Below are positions 9,042 through 18,094 of a stretch of 59,784 nucleotides of DNA, one piece after another (the stretch's first letter is position 1; each line of letters begins with the position of its first letter). This stretch comes from an uncultured Clostridia bacterium (GTDB lineage: Bacteria > Bacillota_A > Clostridia > Christensenellales > Borkfalkiaceae). The notes beneath the pieces are model-generated. The model searched no databases and had not been told where the DNA came from. It saw only the letters and a program-made list of their open reading frames with translations. The stretch spans positions 1 through 59,784 of the forward strand of contig CAKQXZ010000005.1 in the NCBI GenBank assembly GCA_934292955.1, given 5' to 3'. The translations under genes were made by a program, and so were the position numbers.

Positions 9042-11081
9042 ATGAAAAAACAAATCAAACTACTGGCTCTTATTCTGGCGGTTGTTTTCGTGACGATTTT
9101 CGCGTTCGGTTGCGGAAACACGGGCGGCGCGTCCGTCGGAGGAGAATCGGAAAGCAAACGCGAAGAGGAATCCGCGACAAATTCAGAGGAGGAATCTGTG
9201 AACAATTCAATCGATAAAGGCGACAAAAACAACCCTTCTTACGGCTTTGACGGCGACGGAGAACTTCAGGCTTCCGCAGTTAACAAACAAAGCACCGTCA
9301 ACAAATTGCAGACTACCGACGATTACGGCAGATCGGTGGATTATATAGACGGATACAAAACGGATAAAAGCCGTTACGTCGGCTTGTTTTACTTCACGTG
9401 GCTCGGCTGGCACGGCAATCAGATGGACGGGATTTACGACGTTTCAAAACTCATCGACGAAGACCCCTCTTCTCTCTGGAACACGGAAAACAATTCCGCA
9501 AGCCCCCTCGGAAAATATCATTTCTGGGGCGAACCGCTTTACGGTTACTATAACAGCAAAGACCCGTGGGTTATCCGCAAACAAATCGAGTTGTTCACCC
9601 TTGCGGGCATCGATTTCATCGCGTTCGACTGCACCAACGGTTTCGATTATATCGACGTCGTTTCGGAAATTCTTCCCATAATGCAGGAATATTACGACGC
9701 GGGCTGGAACGTTCCCAAATTTATGTTCTATCTGAACAGCAACTCGGGCGACGTTATTGAACGTCTTTATTCGGGCAGACCGACCGCGTCGGACAACAAA
9801 CTCGAAAAATACGGCATTTACAAAAACGGATATTATAAAGACCTGTGGTTTATGCCGAACGGCAACAAACCGAAGATCGTGGCTATCACCGAACCTACAA
9901 GCACCTGCGGCGAAGGCGCGGGCAACAACCGCGTTACGAACGAGGAAATTCTTAACTTCTTCGACTTCTGGGAATCGGTGTGGCCGAACAACACGCAGTG
10001 GGAAAACGGACTCGCCTGGATGGACTGGAACAAGCCCGAACAGAAAGTTCTCGGCGGCAAAGACGGCACGATCAACGTTTCCGTTGCTCAGCACAACCTC
10101 CTGCCTTTCTCCGACGCTCTTTTAAACGAAGAACTCGCCGACCGTATGTACGGCAGAGGCTATACGGCTAAAAACGGCGCGGACCATTCCGACGACGCGA
10201 TAGACAGCGCGCTTAACTTCGAGGAAGAATGGGCGGTCGCGATCGATAAGGACGTTAAATACACGTTCGTCACCGGCTGGAACGAATGGGTTGCGATCAA
10301 AAGCGCCGCGGCGCTCGGTCAAAACAAGCAATACCTGAACGGCAAAAAACGCGTATACTTCGTGGACACGGTAAACAGAGAATATTCCCGCGACATCGAA
10401 ATGATGAAAGGCGGTTACGGCGACAACGTTTATCTCTCGCTTATGCGCAACACCCGCGCTTACAAGGGCAAAACCGGTACTCTCCCCGCTTCGGGAAAAG
10501 CCGCAATCGACATAAGCAAAGGACTTACGCAATGGAACGCGATAACCGACGTTTATTACGATATGGCGGGCGAAATCAACCGTAATTACACGAACTTCTC
10601 CAGATCCGGGAATTACGTGGATAACAGTCTTCTGAACGATATCGAAGAAATCCGCGTAACCCACGACGACGATTATCTCTATTTCCTCGTAAAATGTGCG
10701 GACGATATCAAAATAAACGTCGAAAAGGACAACTGGATGAATCTTCTCATAGACGTGGAAGGTCAGCAAAACAACAAATCTTTCTACGGTTACGATTATA
10801 TCGTGAACAGAAAGTCCTCTTACAGCGGCAACTGCAGCGTGGAAAAACTCACCTATAAAAATCAGAAACTTTCTTACGATGCGAGCGGCGTTGCCAAGTT
10901 CAGCGTGAGCGGCAGATATATGCAGTATAAAGTTTCCAAAAAAGCCCTCGGCATAACGGGCAGTTTCAGAATAAACTTCAAAATCGCCGATAACGTTACC
11001 GATCCCGCGGATATATCTTCTTATTATATCACGGGCGAAGCGGCTCCCGTCGGCAGACTGAACTATATCTTTAAAGGTTAA
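9042..11081 (+). CDS. Secreted TIM-barrel glycosidase-like lipoprotein, paralogue of the preceding gene
   Basis: A 679-residue lipoprotein (lipobox AFGC, Cys24; acidic Glu/Ser linker). Collinear with its neighbour: shared HFWGEPLYGYY, ELFTLAGIDFIAFD, VSVAQH, FVTGWNEW (about residue 410) and RDIEMMKGGYGDN motifs, then the same C-terminal beta domain (EIRVTHDDDYLYFLVKCADD). It differs by insertions, for example around residues 235-300. A perfect AAGGAGG precedes the ATG. The pair probably arose by tandem duplication and may attack different linkages of one polymer. Catalytic residues cannot be assigned with confidence from sequence alone. Confidence 0.6.
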   Translation: MKKQIKLLALILAVVFVTIFAFGCGNTGGASVGGESESKREEESATNSEEESVNNSIDKGDKNNPSYGFDGDGELQASAVNKQSTVNKLQTTDDYGRSVDYIDGYKTDKSRYVGLFYFTWLGWHGNQMDGIYDVSKLIDEDPSSLWNTENNSASPLGKYHFWGEPLYGYYNSKDPWVIRKQIELFTLAGIDFIAFDCTNGFDYIDVVSEILPIMQEYYDAGWNVPKFMFYLNSNSGDVIERLYSGRPTASDNKLEKYGIYKNGYYKDLWFMPNGNKPKIVAITEPTSTCGEGAGNNRVTNEEILNFFDFWESVWPNNTQWENGLAWMDWNKPEQKVLGGKDGTINVSVAQHNLLPFSDALLNEELADRMYGRGYTAKNGADHSDDAIDSALNFEEEWAVAIDKDVKYTFVTGWNEWVAIKSAAALGQNKQYLNGKKRVYFVDTVNREYSRDIEMMKGGYGDNVYLSLMRNTRAYKGKTGTLPASGKAAIDISKGLTQWNAITDVYYDMAGEINRNYTNFSRSGNYVDNSLLNDIEEIRVTHDDDYLYFLVKCADDIKINVEKDNWMNLLIDVEGQQNNKSFYGYDYIVNRKSSYSGNCSVEKLTYKNQKLSYDASGVAKFSVSGRYMQYKVSKKALGITGSFRINFKIADNVTDPADISSYYITGEAAPVGRLNYIFKG

Positions 11082-11095
11082 AAAGGAGGAATTTT

Positions 11096-13243
11096 ATGAA
11101 ATTCAGAAGGCTTCTCGCGTGTTGCGTCGCGGTCGCGCTCTCGGTTTCGCTTTTCGCGGCGATAAGCCCCTCGAAAGCGTCGGCGGCAGCCCCTGCGGCG
11201 TTCACGACCACTCAGGAAGGCGTGGCGGTTAAAACCACGTCCAAGGGAATCACGACGGCTACGGGAAAGGCGGGCGAACTTATGACGCTTACCTTTTCCG
11301 AAAAAGTCGATTTCTCTGAAGGCGCGTCTTTTCAGTACGTTATCCCCAAAATCACGGATACGGACGTCGATTCGGCAGCGCGTACCTCGGGCAAGAATTA
11401 CATTCTCGCCACGGTGAAAAACGACGCGGGTTACGGCGTGGAATTCAAGATTTACGCTCTGTATTCCAAAACCGCAACCACGCATCTCGGCAAAATGCAG
11501 GTAGACGTGACTTATCTCGACCCGACGATCACGAAAAACGAAGACGACTACTCAACGGGCAGACAGTATCTCGAAACGTTTACCACCTATATGAACGTTG
11601 AAGATACTTTCCACACGATCGACGTTCACAAAGAGAGCGGAATGTGGTTCTTCGCGTCCGACGGACTGAGCGCGTTGCCCGTTACGTCGATCAACAAAAA
11701 CCTTACCTTGGGCGAATGTTCCGTTACGTTTGCAATGTACGCGCAGAGCGTTGCGCCGACGGTAAAGATTTACCCCGTTACGACGGGCGTTCTTAAAAGT
11801 TACGTGATCGACGGCTTTATGCAACTCGGCAGCGACGTGGTTACCGAAAACGGCGACGACACCGTTAAAATCAAAGTTGCGGACAAACTCGCCGCGGAAA
11901 ATCCCGGACAACTTATCCGTTACAGAGAGCAACTCATAAGCACCGTGGGATACGACGTTCGTCAGCCTATCAACATCGAATACAGTTACGACGTTAGCAA
12001 CGCTTCCGCCGTATGGTACGCGTTAGGTCTCGGCCGCCCGGACGTTCTCGAATCGATTTCCAAAATCAAATACGACGTGAACGCCACCAACGGAGAGGCT
12101 AAAGGCGGTTATAACGACGGACTTGCCTCCAAAAACGACGGCATAATGATTCAGACGACGACCGGTCTTGCTCAGCCCACTTATCCGGGGCAGAACAGCC
12201 GCCTTGCGCCTTACAAGACAAACTCAAAGTCCAAACCTTACGCCGGCAGAGAGGATATGGATATCGTAACGTTCATCGTCAAGGAAAACGGAACGGATAT
12301 GTATATGAACGGTACGCTTATTTTCGACAATCTCGTAACCAAACTCAGCGACTTTGCCGACAGCGACTATCTCGCTTATCCTTATTTCCACTTCTTTGAA
12401 GACAACGCGAACACCGAAAAAGGCAATACCGTCGTTATAAAGGGCGTCAACGCCGCACGCAGAACGGACGATAAAGCCCTTAAAATCGTAGGCGGTTCAA
12501 ACACGAATCTCGAAGTTGAAGTAGACGATATCGACAACGGCGACATCACTCTCCGTCATTACGCGGACGGCGAACTCGTCGACGTTGACGCTTCTCTTTA
12601 TTCTTACGATAAAACGACTCACAAACTCACCGTTAATTACGCTTATTTCGACGGAAAGGCTTACGACGTTTATAAACTTTACGCGAGAAACAACAGCGGC
12701 AGCGAAGAAATTGCCGTGAGATTCTCCGATCCTTCTCTCGTAACTCTCCCCGCTTCCACCGATAAAGAGGTTTATACCTGGGTTAAGGGCGGAACGGAAG
12801 ATCTCGTGGTTACGGTTGATATTCACAACGGCACGTACGTGTCCTTCTCGGGCGGCGGTATTTCTTCTTCGCAGTATAAATACGCGCCGGGCGAAAATAC
12901 GACAATCGGCACGATTACAATTTCAAAATCCTACCTTAACGGCAAAAAAGCGGGTTCTTACACTTACACAATCAGAACAACCAACGTCGAGGAAGAAACT
13001 TTCACTTGTACGTTTAAAATTCAAGTGAAGAACGCGGACGAAGAGGACGATTCTTCTTCGGGCAGCGAAAGCGCTCCTGCCGAATCGATATCTGCGGGAG
13101 ATAACACGTCTTCCGGCGGCGGCGCGGGCGGCGAAACCACGAGCGGCGGCAAAGGATGCAAAGGCGCTCTCGGCGGAATCGGCTTGTTCTCGCTTGCGGG
13201 AATGGCGGCGGCGGTCTGCATAGCAAAAAAGAAAAACAAATAA
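11096..13243 (+). CDS. Large surface protein with C-terminal membrane anchor
   Basis: A 715-residue secreted protein: signal peptide (cleavage near ASA-A, residue 30), a long beta-rich ectodomain without a family that I recognise, a Ser/Gly/Glu-rich spacer, then a C-terminal GC-K-GALGG motif, one hydrophobic helix and the tail KKKNK. This end resembles a sorting or anchoring signal but has no LPXTG. It is the sixth gene of the operon, with AAGGAGG 5 bp before the ATG. Probable role: cell-surface glycan binding in support of the lipoprotein enzymes and transporter. The same C-terminal pattern occurs in the next gene and in the island protein at 50210-52171. Confidence 0.7.
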   Translation: MKFRRLLACCVAVALSVSLFAAISPSKASAAAPAAFTTTQEGVAVKTTSKGITTATGKAGELMTLTFSEKVDFSEGASFQYVIPKITDTDVDSAARTSGKNYILATVKNDAGYGVEFKIYALYSKTATTHLGKMQVDVTYLDPTITKNEDDYSTGRQYLETFTTYMNVEDTFHTIDVHKESGMWFFASDGLSALPVTSINKNLTLGECSVTFAMYAQSVAPTVKIYPVTTGVLKSYVIDGFMQLGSDVVTENGDDTVKIKVADKLAAENPGQLIRYREQLISTVGYDVRQPINIEYSYDVSNASAVWYALGLGRPDVLESISKIKYDVNATNGEAKGGYNDGLASKNDGIMIQTTTGLAQPTYPGQNSRLAPYKTNSKSKPYAGREDMDIVTFIVKENGTDMYMNGTLIFDNLVTKLSDFADSDYLAYPYFHFFEDNANTEKGNTVVIKGVNAARRTDDKALKIVGGSNTNLEVEVDDIDNGDITLRHYADGELVDVDASLYSYDKTTHKLTVNYAYFDGKAYDVYKLYARNNSGSEEIAVRFSDPSLVTLPASTDKEVYTWVKGGTEDLVVTVDIHNGTYVSFSGGGISSSQYKYAPGENTTIGTITISKSYLNGKKAGSYTYTIRTTNVEEETFTCTFKIQVKNADEEDDSSSGSESAPAESISAGDNTSSGGGAGGETTSGGKGCKGALGGIGLFSLAGMAAAVCIAKKKNK

Positions 13244-13295
13244 CGAAATTTACGGAAAACCGTAAAAATAATAATTAATTATAGGGAGAAACTGT

Positions 13296-15848
13296 ATGGA
13301 AAGAAAACTTTTCAAAAAACTTATCGTAACTGCGCTCTGCGCGGCAACGATAACATGCGCAGGCATTGCTGGCGCAGGGCTCGTCAACGCGTTTTCGTCA
13401 CAACCGATAACGGCAAGCGCCGCGGAGGAAGTTACCGAACGCAAAGACGTTAAAATCACAAAAATAGACAACGAAAACGGCACTGCGACTTGCGTTCACT
13501 TCGATCTCGAAGGGAGAAGCGGAAACGGACTCAATGTAAACAACAAAAAAGCAGTCGGTAATTATATTTATTATAACCGTGAAACTTGCTTTAAGGCTAA
13601 ATTCGACGTCCATATGAGAAGCAATATGTTCTGGTTTTACCCAAAGGAGGGAACCACTCTTGCCGTAGGCGATACTCTTACGTTCGTGAAAGGTCTTCGC
13701 TTCCCCGTTGTTACCAATGACGAGACTGCGTACAAAACTTACAAAGATTATCTCGGCGAAACAACCGTCTGGGAATACACGGAGTCCGGTTGGGTAAACA
13801 AAACCGAAGCAGACAAAGCGAAAGAACAGAAAGTTAACGTCACCGGTCTTGGCTCTGCCGTTTGTAACGGAGAAACTTTTAAAACCGACCAAAAAACCAC
13901 AACCAACGAACAGAACTACGTAAACGTTCAGGACTGGATAGAAGTAAAAGGATATCTCCTTTATAACGGCGAAGCAAACTTAGGCGGAAGATCCGTTCAT
14001 ATGCAAAGCGGAAATTTCCTTGTTTATGATAACGGTAAAGGATTTACCATAGGCGATACAATCACCGTTCTCGAAGGTCTTCATATGCCCGCTAACCCGG
14101 AAGCGCACTGGGCAGATAGCCCCGTTCCTAATCCTTCGTATGCGGATCAAGTGTATTCGGGCTACGTTTCCGAATCTTACACCATCGAATTGACCGCCGC
14201 AGGCTGGGTTAAAAAGGCAGAAGCCGGCGAACCCAACACTCTGAAAGACGTCACCGCTTTAACGGAAAACGAAGCCGGCGCGACTATGCCCGCAACTTAT
14301 TCCTTCACGATGAATTTCAACCTCAGAGTGAGCAAGGACGAACTTACCGAACTCGAAAAAGACGACAACTACGCCGCAAACATCTATATCAACGGCAAGA
14401 GCGTTAAGGAATGGAACGCAACTACTACCGCCGAAGATAACGACGGCGAAATTATCCCCGCGATTTCTGTTTCCGCTTACGGCACAGGAATAACGCTTAG
14501 CGTCGTTAAATCCACGAATATCATCAAAACGGGCGAGGGCTTCTCGGCTAAAGTCGGCAAAGAATTCGTCTGCTCCACCGGCAATATCATCGAAGAGGAC
14601 ATCACGAGATATTATCTCCCCGAACTCGAATACTGGACGAACGTCGAGCCTTATGAAATTCAGAAAACTCAGGCGTTGACTATCAAAAACGTAGGCGCGT
14701 TCGAAATTATCGACGGCGGCGCGAACGGCGTTGTATTCTTCAATTTCAACGAGAACATCGCTTCCAAGCAACTCCTCGCTTATAACTTCCACCCCGCTTA
14801 TATGAAAACTCTTCCCGCGGCGTACCCCGTCGATCTTGCGGACGAGTTTGCGGCAAGCGGAGCAACCGTTAACTTCATCAACCACGTTGTAATCAACGGC
14901 AAGACCATCGCGGAATACTGGAAAGACCTTTCCGGCGCGCAGGCTAAATCCAGCCGTTTCGAATGTCATATCCTTGCTACTTCCACAGGTGTTAACCGTA
15001 TCAGAATAGGCTCGAACGTTTCTAACGGATTCGACGGCAACACCGCAATCACGGTAACCCTTAAAGAGGGACTTGTGTTCTACGGCGGCGCGTATCTCGA
15101 CCACGACGTAACTTTGACTTACACCCCCGCAAACGGCGACGTTGCCGCTTCCACGGTTTACGCCTCCGCGGCAAAGACTATCGAACTTGCGGCAGACGAA
15201 ACCAATCTCGTAGCAGGCAACACCGCCAACCTCACGGCTACGGTCGCTCCTGCGGACTACACCGGCGAACTCGTTTACGAAGTTTCCGATAATACCGTGG
15301 TTTCCGTTTCCGCGGACGGCGTTATCACCGCTCTTAAGGCAGGTACGGCAACGATTACCGCTAAGGTAGGCGACGTTATCTCGAACGAAGTTACGATAAC
15401 CGTTAAGAACCCCGCCGCTACGGCAATCGCTATCGCGGCAGACAAAACCGAACTCGAAGTTTCGCAGACCGCGAAAATCACCCCGACCGTAACTCCCGCC
15501 GAATACGACGGAACGCTCGTTTACGTTGTTTCCGACAACACCGTAGTTTCCGTTTCAGCGGACGGCGTTGTCACCGCTCTTAAGGCAGGTACGGCAACGA
15601 TTACCGCAAAGATCGGCGACGAACTCGTTTCCAACGAAATCACCGTCACCGTAACCGAAAAAGAAGACCCCGTCACGCCCGGCGAATCGACAAGCGAAAG
15701 CGATTCCGCAAGCGCGGGCAACTCTGCTTCCGGTAACGGATCCACCGGTAGTTCCGGATGCGGCGGCGCGGTAAGCGCAGGCTTGTTCGGGATTCTCGGT
15801 CTCGGCATCGGCGCGGCTGTTGTTGCGTTCAAGAAGAAAAAAGACTGA
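13296..15848 (+). CDS. Surface-anchored protein with two Big_2 (Ig-like) domains
   Basis: An 850-residue secreted protein. Order: signal peptide (about 1-42), beta-rich ectodomain containing two similar N-terminal units (each with a GDTLTFVKGL / GDTITVLEGL strand pair), a middle region, then two near-identical bacterial Ig-like Big_2 domains (about 630-785; both contain SDNTVVSVSADGV and ALKAGTATITAK). A Ser/Gly-rich spacer follows, then GCGGAV, one membrane helix and a KKKKD tail. It is the last gene of the LacI-controlled operon, followed by a strong terminator. The Big_2 pair probably acts as a stalk projecting the N-terminal domains through the wall. Confidence 0.78.
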   Translation: MERKLFKKLIVTALCAATITCAGIAGAGLVNAFSSQPITASAAEEVTERKDVKITKIDNENGTATCVHFDLEGRSGNGLNVNNKKAVGNYIYYNRETCFKAKFDVHMRSNMFWFYPKEGTTLAVGDTLTFVKGLRFPVVTNDETAYKTYKDYLGETTVWEYTESGWVNKTEADKAKEQKVNVTGLGSAVCNGETFKTDQKTTTNEQNYVNVQDWIEVKGYLLYNGEANLGGRSVHMQSGNFLVYDNGKGFTIGDTITVLEGLHMPANPEAHWADSPVPNPSYADQVYSGYVSESYTIELTAAGWVKKAEAGEPNTLKDVTALTENEAGATMPATYSFTMNFNLRVSKDELTELEKDDNYAANIYINGKSVKEWNATTTAEDNDGEIIPAISVSAYGTGITLSVVKSTNIIKTGEGFSAKVGKEFVCSTGNIIEEDITRYYLPELEYWTNVEPYEIQKTQALTIKNVGAFEIIDGGANGVVFFNFNENIASKQLLAYNFHPAYMKTLPAAYPVDLADEFAASGATVNFINHVVINGKTIAEYWKDLSGAQAKSSRFECHILATSTGVNRIRIGSNVSNGFDGNTAITVTLKEGLVFYGGAYLDHDVTLTYTPANGDVAASTVYASAAKTIELAADETNLVAGNTANLTATVAPADYTGELVYEVSDNTVVSVSADGVITALKAGTATITAKVGDVISNEVTITVKNPAATAIAIAADKTELEVSQTAKITPTVTPAEYDGTLVYVVSDNTVVSVSADGVVTALKAGTATITAKIGDELVSNEITVTVTEKEDPVTPGESTSESDSASAGNSASGNGSTGSSGCGGAVSAGLFGILGLGIGAAVVAFKKKKD

Positions 15849-15895
15849 TTTATCCGTAAAAGATAAAATCGATTAATCGGTCGATTGATAAGACA

Positions 15896-15936
15896 GGCTC
15901 GCCGCTTTTATAAAAAAGCGGCGAGCCTTTTACGTT
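15896..15936 (+). terminator. Rho-independent terminator of the sugar operon
   Basis: A GC-rich stem, GGCTCGCCGCTTTT and its complement around a short loop, followed by TTTTACGTTTTTT. It lies 48 bp after the last operon gene. Confidence 0.93.
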
Positions 15937-15970
15937 TTTTAATTAAAAGCCGACAAATAGCGCTATTTGC

Positions 15971-15999
15971 TTGAAAAAAATAAAAAAACATTGTATAAT
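15971..15999 (+). promoter_or_regulatory. Promoter of the tRNA-Arg gene
   Basis: TTGAAA at 15971-15976 and TATAAT at 15994-15999 with a 17-bp spacer, about 48 bp before the mature tRNA 5' end. A hairpin with GTTGCCGAA arms (16014-16040) lies in the 5' leader. Confidence 0.85.
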
Positions 16000-16046
16000 T
16001 TTAAATAGTTAACAGTTGCCGAAGATAAATTTTCGGCAACTTACGT

Positions 16047-16123
16047 GTGCCTGTAGCGCAATTGGATAGAGTTTCAGATTCCGATTCTGACGGTTGCAGG
16101 TTCGAATCCTGTCAGGCACACCA
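16047..16123 (+). tRNA. tRNA-Arg(CCG)
   Basis: A full cloverleaf can be drawn: 7-bp acceptor stem (GTGCCTG with CAGGCAC), a D-arm with GG in the loop, a 5-bp anticodon stem (TCAGA/TCTGA) and loop TTCCGAT giving anticodon CCG (reads CGG, arginine). The T-arm is GCAGG-TTCGAAT-CCTGT, the discriminator is A, and CCA is encoded. Its 3' part from 16103 is the left copy of the island attachment repeat, so the gene remains intact after integration. Confidence 0.95.
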
Positions 16124-16125
16124 AA
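16103..16125 (+). repeat. attL: left 23-bp direct repeat of the island
   Basis: A 23-bp segment starting CGAATCCTGTCAGG and ending in CCAAA. It covers the 3' half of the T-arm, the 3' acceptor strand and the CCA of tRNA-Arg. It is identical to 55871-55893. Confidence 0.92.
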
Positions 16126-16129
16126 AAAG

Positions 16130-16173
16130 AATAATACGAACCCTGATGAAAAGTCGGAGTTCGTATTATTTTT
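16130..16173 (+). terminator. Terminator after tRNA-Arg
   Basis: AATAATACGAAC (16130-16141) pairs perfectly with 16159-16170 and is followed by a T run. It lies inside the island, 6 bp after the tRNA CCA, and so replaces the original downstream terminator. Confidence 0.88.
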
Positions 16174-16225
16174 TACAAGAGATTATTTTGGCATACAAAT
16201 CAAAAGATGAACACCAAAACAGACA

Positions 16226-16256
16226 GCCGGGCGCAAATAAACGCTCGGCTTTTTTT
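16226..16256 (+). terminator. Second rho-independent terminator
   Basis: GCCGGGCG and CGCTCGGC pair around an 8-nt loop, followed by T7. With its neighbours it insulates island genes from tRNA read-through. Confidence 0.85.
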
Positions 16257-16376
16257 ATGCCTAAAATTAAGCGCATTTGCGGAGAATATGAGAAAAAACT
16301 ACTTTTCCAAAAGGCTTTGCCGAGAGTATCTCCGATTTATCGCCTTTCGTCATCTTCGTTGTAGCACAGTAAAAAT

Positions 16377-16496
16377 CGGAAGTCAACGGGAAAAATTGTC
16401 ACCGAAAAATTTAATAATACCAAGAGTCAGACTCTACTTTGAGTTTGGCTCTTTTTTCATTTACGCAACAATTTTGTCCTTTTTCGTTGACTTCCG
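16377..16496. repeat. Inverted repeat enclosing a third terminator
   Basis: CGGAAGTCAACG at 16377-16388 is perfectly inverted at 16485-16496. Between them is a terminator stem (16422-16434 with 16441-16453) followed by TTTTTT. The right arm contains TTGACT and directly abuts a TTGCGA/TCGCAA dyad, so the block may combine termination with the control region of the small-gene operon starting at 16588. No gene is supported between 16130 and 16587. Confidence 0.6.
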
Positions 16497-16501
16497 GGAT
16501 T

Positions 16502-16520
16502 GCGACTTTAACTCGCAAGA
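16502..16520. repeat. TTGCGA...TCGCAA dyad (island motif, copy a)
   Basis: TTGCGACTTTAACTCGCAA, with 6-bp inverted arms, near the left island end and upstream of the first small gene. The same half-sites recur at 21637, 23525, 33641, 53921 and 53972. Confidence 0.6.
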
Positions 16521-16587
16521 CATTTGTTTTTTTCAGTGCTACCCCGTTTATGCCGAAAGGCTAAAAATAAATCGGAGATGAATCCAA

Positions 16588-16896
16588 ATGAAAAAAGTAG
16601 TTTTCTCAATCACTAACGTAAGAAGTAAATCGGATAAAAAATTATCCGGGTTCGGTTACCTTGCAGAAGGTAATTTACTCTGCCCTTGTATTTCTAAAAA
16701 TAACAAGCCGTATATCCGTATTTTTGAAAACGTTGAAAAAAATTGCCGTCCTGTAAATGGAAAAAAAGACGAATTTCAAGGTTACGTCACTATGTATTTT
16801 ACCGAAGTTCCCGTATATAGAGAAAAAGACGGTTCTTACGATATGCTCGATTTAGAAGTCGAATACAAAGTCTGGTATAAAAACGTAGAGAATTAA
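16588..16896 (+). CDS. Small hypothetical protein, first gene of the island operon
   Basis: A 102-residue soluble, beta-rich protein with no signal or membrane segment and no family that I recognise. It has several tyrosines and charged residues toward the C-terminus (acidic LDLEVEYKVWYKN end). A GGAG lies 12 nt before the ATG, a slightly long spacing. It heads a run of eleven closely packed plus-strand genes whose later members are plasmid/ICE-type (ArdA, PcfK, PcfJ), so a plasmid-maintenance or anti-defence role is possible but unproven. Confidence 0.7.
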   Translation: MKKVVFSITNVRSKSDKKLSGFGYLAEGNLLCPCISKNNKPYIRIFENVEKNCRPVNGKKDEFQGYVTMYFTEVPVYREKDGSYDMLDLEVEYKVWYKNVEN

Positions 16897-16910
16897 AAGG
16901 AGTATAGATC

Positions 16911-17129
16911 ATGCCTGAATACGATTTTTTTAACGGTGAAAATTATATAACATTCGATTTACTCGAAATCAACGACGAAAAACGTGAAATAACGGTTGCC
17001 GTAAGCGACTCGGGAAGAATAAGCGTTCGCACATTTGATCTATCATTTGACCGCGAACGTCGTTACTTTGAATATGGTTGCTTATACACAAAAATTTATT
17101 TAGACGAATTTAAGGAGTTTTTATTATGA
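16911..17129 (+). CDS. Small hypothetical protein
   Basis: A 72-residue acidic protein, predicted cytosolic, with no recognised family. It starts 14 bp after the previous stop, with AAGGAG before the ATG. Its TGA overlaps the ATG of the next tiny gene (ATGA), so the two are translationally coupled. Context: early gene of the island operon before ArdA. Small acidic proteins in this position are often DNA mimics or anti-defence factors; that is a guess from position and charge only. Confidence 0.65.
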   Translation: MPEYDFFNGENYITFDLLEINDEKREITVAVSDSGRISVRTFDLSFDRERRYFEYGCLYTKIYLDEFKEFLL

Positions 17130-17224
17130 ATATACCAATTATTGATTTAGTCGAATTACTCGAAGAAGCAAAAGACAGAATCGAAGAAAAACTTATTATC
17201 GAAGGAGAACTTAAAAATGAATGA
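17126..17224 (+). CDS. Tiny 32-residue acidic peptide gene
   Basis: An open frame encoding 32 residues (MNIPIIDLVELLEEAKDR and an acidic helical continuation). It is supported by AAGGAG 8 nt before its ATG, by an ATGA overlap with the upstream stop, and by an 8-bp overlap with the ArdA-like gene whose Shine-Dalgarno lies inside it. It may be a real small helical protein or a leader peptide that couples translation into ardA. Confidence 0.55.
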   Translation: MNIPIIDLVELLEEAKDRIEEKLIIEGELKNE

Positions 17225-17762
17225 TATAAAAATAGTTATAGGTTCATGGGGCTCATACAACGAATGTAACGAAAGAGCATTAGGTTCAAAATGGCTTGAT
17301 CTTTCAGACTATTCCGACTGGGATGAAATTGCGGAAGAACTCAAAAAAGAAGGCTTTGAACTTGACGGCATCGACGAAGAACTATTCATTCAAGACGTCG
17401 AAGGTATTTACGACGGTTCTATAAATTGGGATTACGTCAACCCGGAAACGTTATTCAACACACTGAAAGAATCGGGCGTTTTAGACGACGATTATAAATA
17501 CAAGGTCTTTTGTGCGTTTATTGAAGTGCGTTGCTTTGACGATTTTGAAGAAAAAGTCAGATCTCGCGGACAGGATTGGGATGACGATATCTATCTTTGG
17601 ATCGGCTTTACTTGGGAAGATTACGGCAGAGAAATGCTCGACTGTTGCGGTTGCAAAATACCCGACAGCGTAATGGATTTTATCGACCTTGAAAGATACG
17701 GAAAGTATTGCGGCGATTATACCGTGCAAGAATACAGCGACGGTTTAATTGAAATTTATTAA
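17217..17762 (+). CDS. ardA: ArdA-like antirestriction protein
   Basis: A 181-residue, strongly acidic protein with the ArdA-like opening (IVIGSWGSYNECNERALGSKWLDL) followed by alternating Asp/Glu-rich helices; length is close to the usual 165-180. ArdA proteins are DNA mimics that bind type I restriction enzymes and protect incoming mobile DNA. The gene lies near the leading end of the island among small plasmid-type genes, the classic location. The ATG overlaps the upstream tiny gene and GAAGGAG precedes it. Assignment rests on N-terminal motif, length and charge. Confidence 0.75.
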   Translation: MNDIKIVIGSWGSYNECNERALGSKWLDLSDYSDWDEIAEELKKEGFELDGIDEELFIQDVEGIYDGSINWDYVNPETLFNTLKESGVLDDDYKYKVFCAFIEVRCFDDFEEKVRSRGQDWDDDIYLWIGFTWEDYGREMLDCCGCKIPDSVMDFIDLERYGKYCGDYTVQEYSDGLIEIY

Positions 17763-17776
17763 AGGAGTTACAAAAA

Positions 17777-18094
17777 ATGAAAATTTATCTTGTTTTATTT
17801 CAGTATTGTACAGACGATTGCGACGGTATAGAAACGCAAGCCTATTCTACATATGAAAAGGCTGTCGAACGCTTTAATGAAATTATTACAACCGAAAAGA
17901 CGTCCGATATTCGTTGGGCGGCTAATGCTTTTGAAAACGGCAAATTACGACATAACTACGAATTAGATCGTAACGATACCTTTACCGATGACGAAGAACA
18001 CGAACTTTGGTGGTATCTGACCTGCAAAATTGATTGGTACTTACACGATTTTGTTGAATTACGAATTTTGGAGATTGACTCAAATGAATTATAA
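17777..18094 (+). CDS. Small hypothetical protein
   Basis: A 105-residue acidic cytosolic protein with no family that I can name. It looks alpha/beta with many aromatic residues (HELWWYLTCKIDWYLHDF). It begins 14 bp after ardA with AAAGGAG before the ATG, and its end overlaps the start of the next gene by 11 bp. It belongs to the same tight operon and is probably an accessory function of the mobile element. Confidence 0.65.
   Translation: MKIYLVLFQYCTDDCDGIETQAYSTYEKAVERFNEIITTEKTSDIRWAANAFENGKLRHNYELDRNDTFTDDEEHELWWYLTCKIDWYLHDFVELRILEIDSNEL

Noticed and set aside
7935..9053. 372-codon antisense frame opposite the glycosidase-like lipoprotein
   Set aside because: It arises from the GC-biased codon use of the real gene; His/Arg/Val-rich, no motif, no start context.
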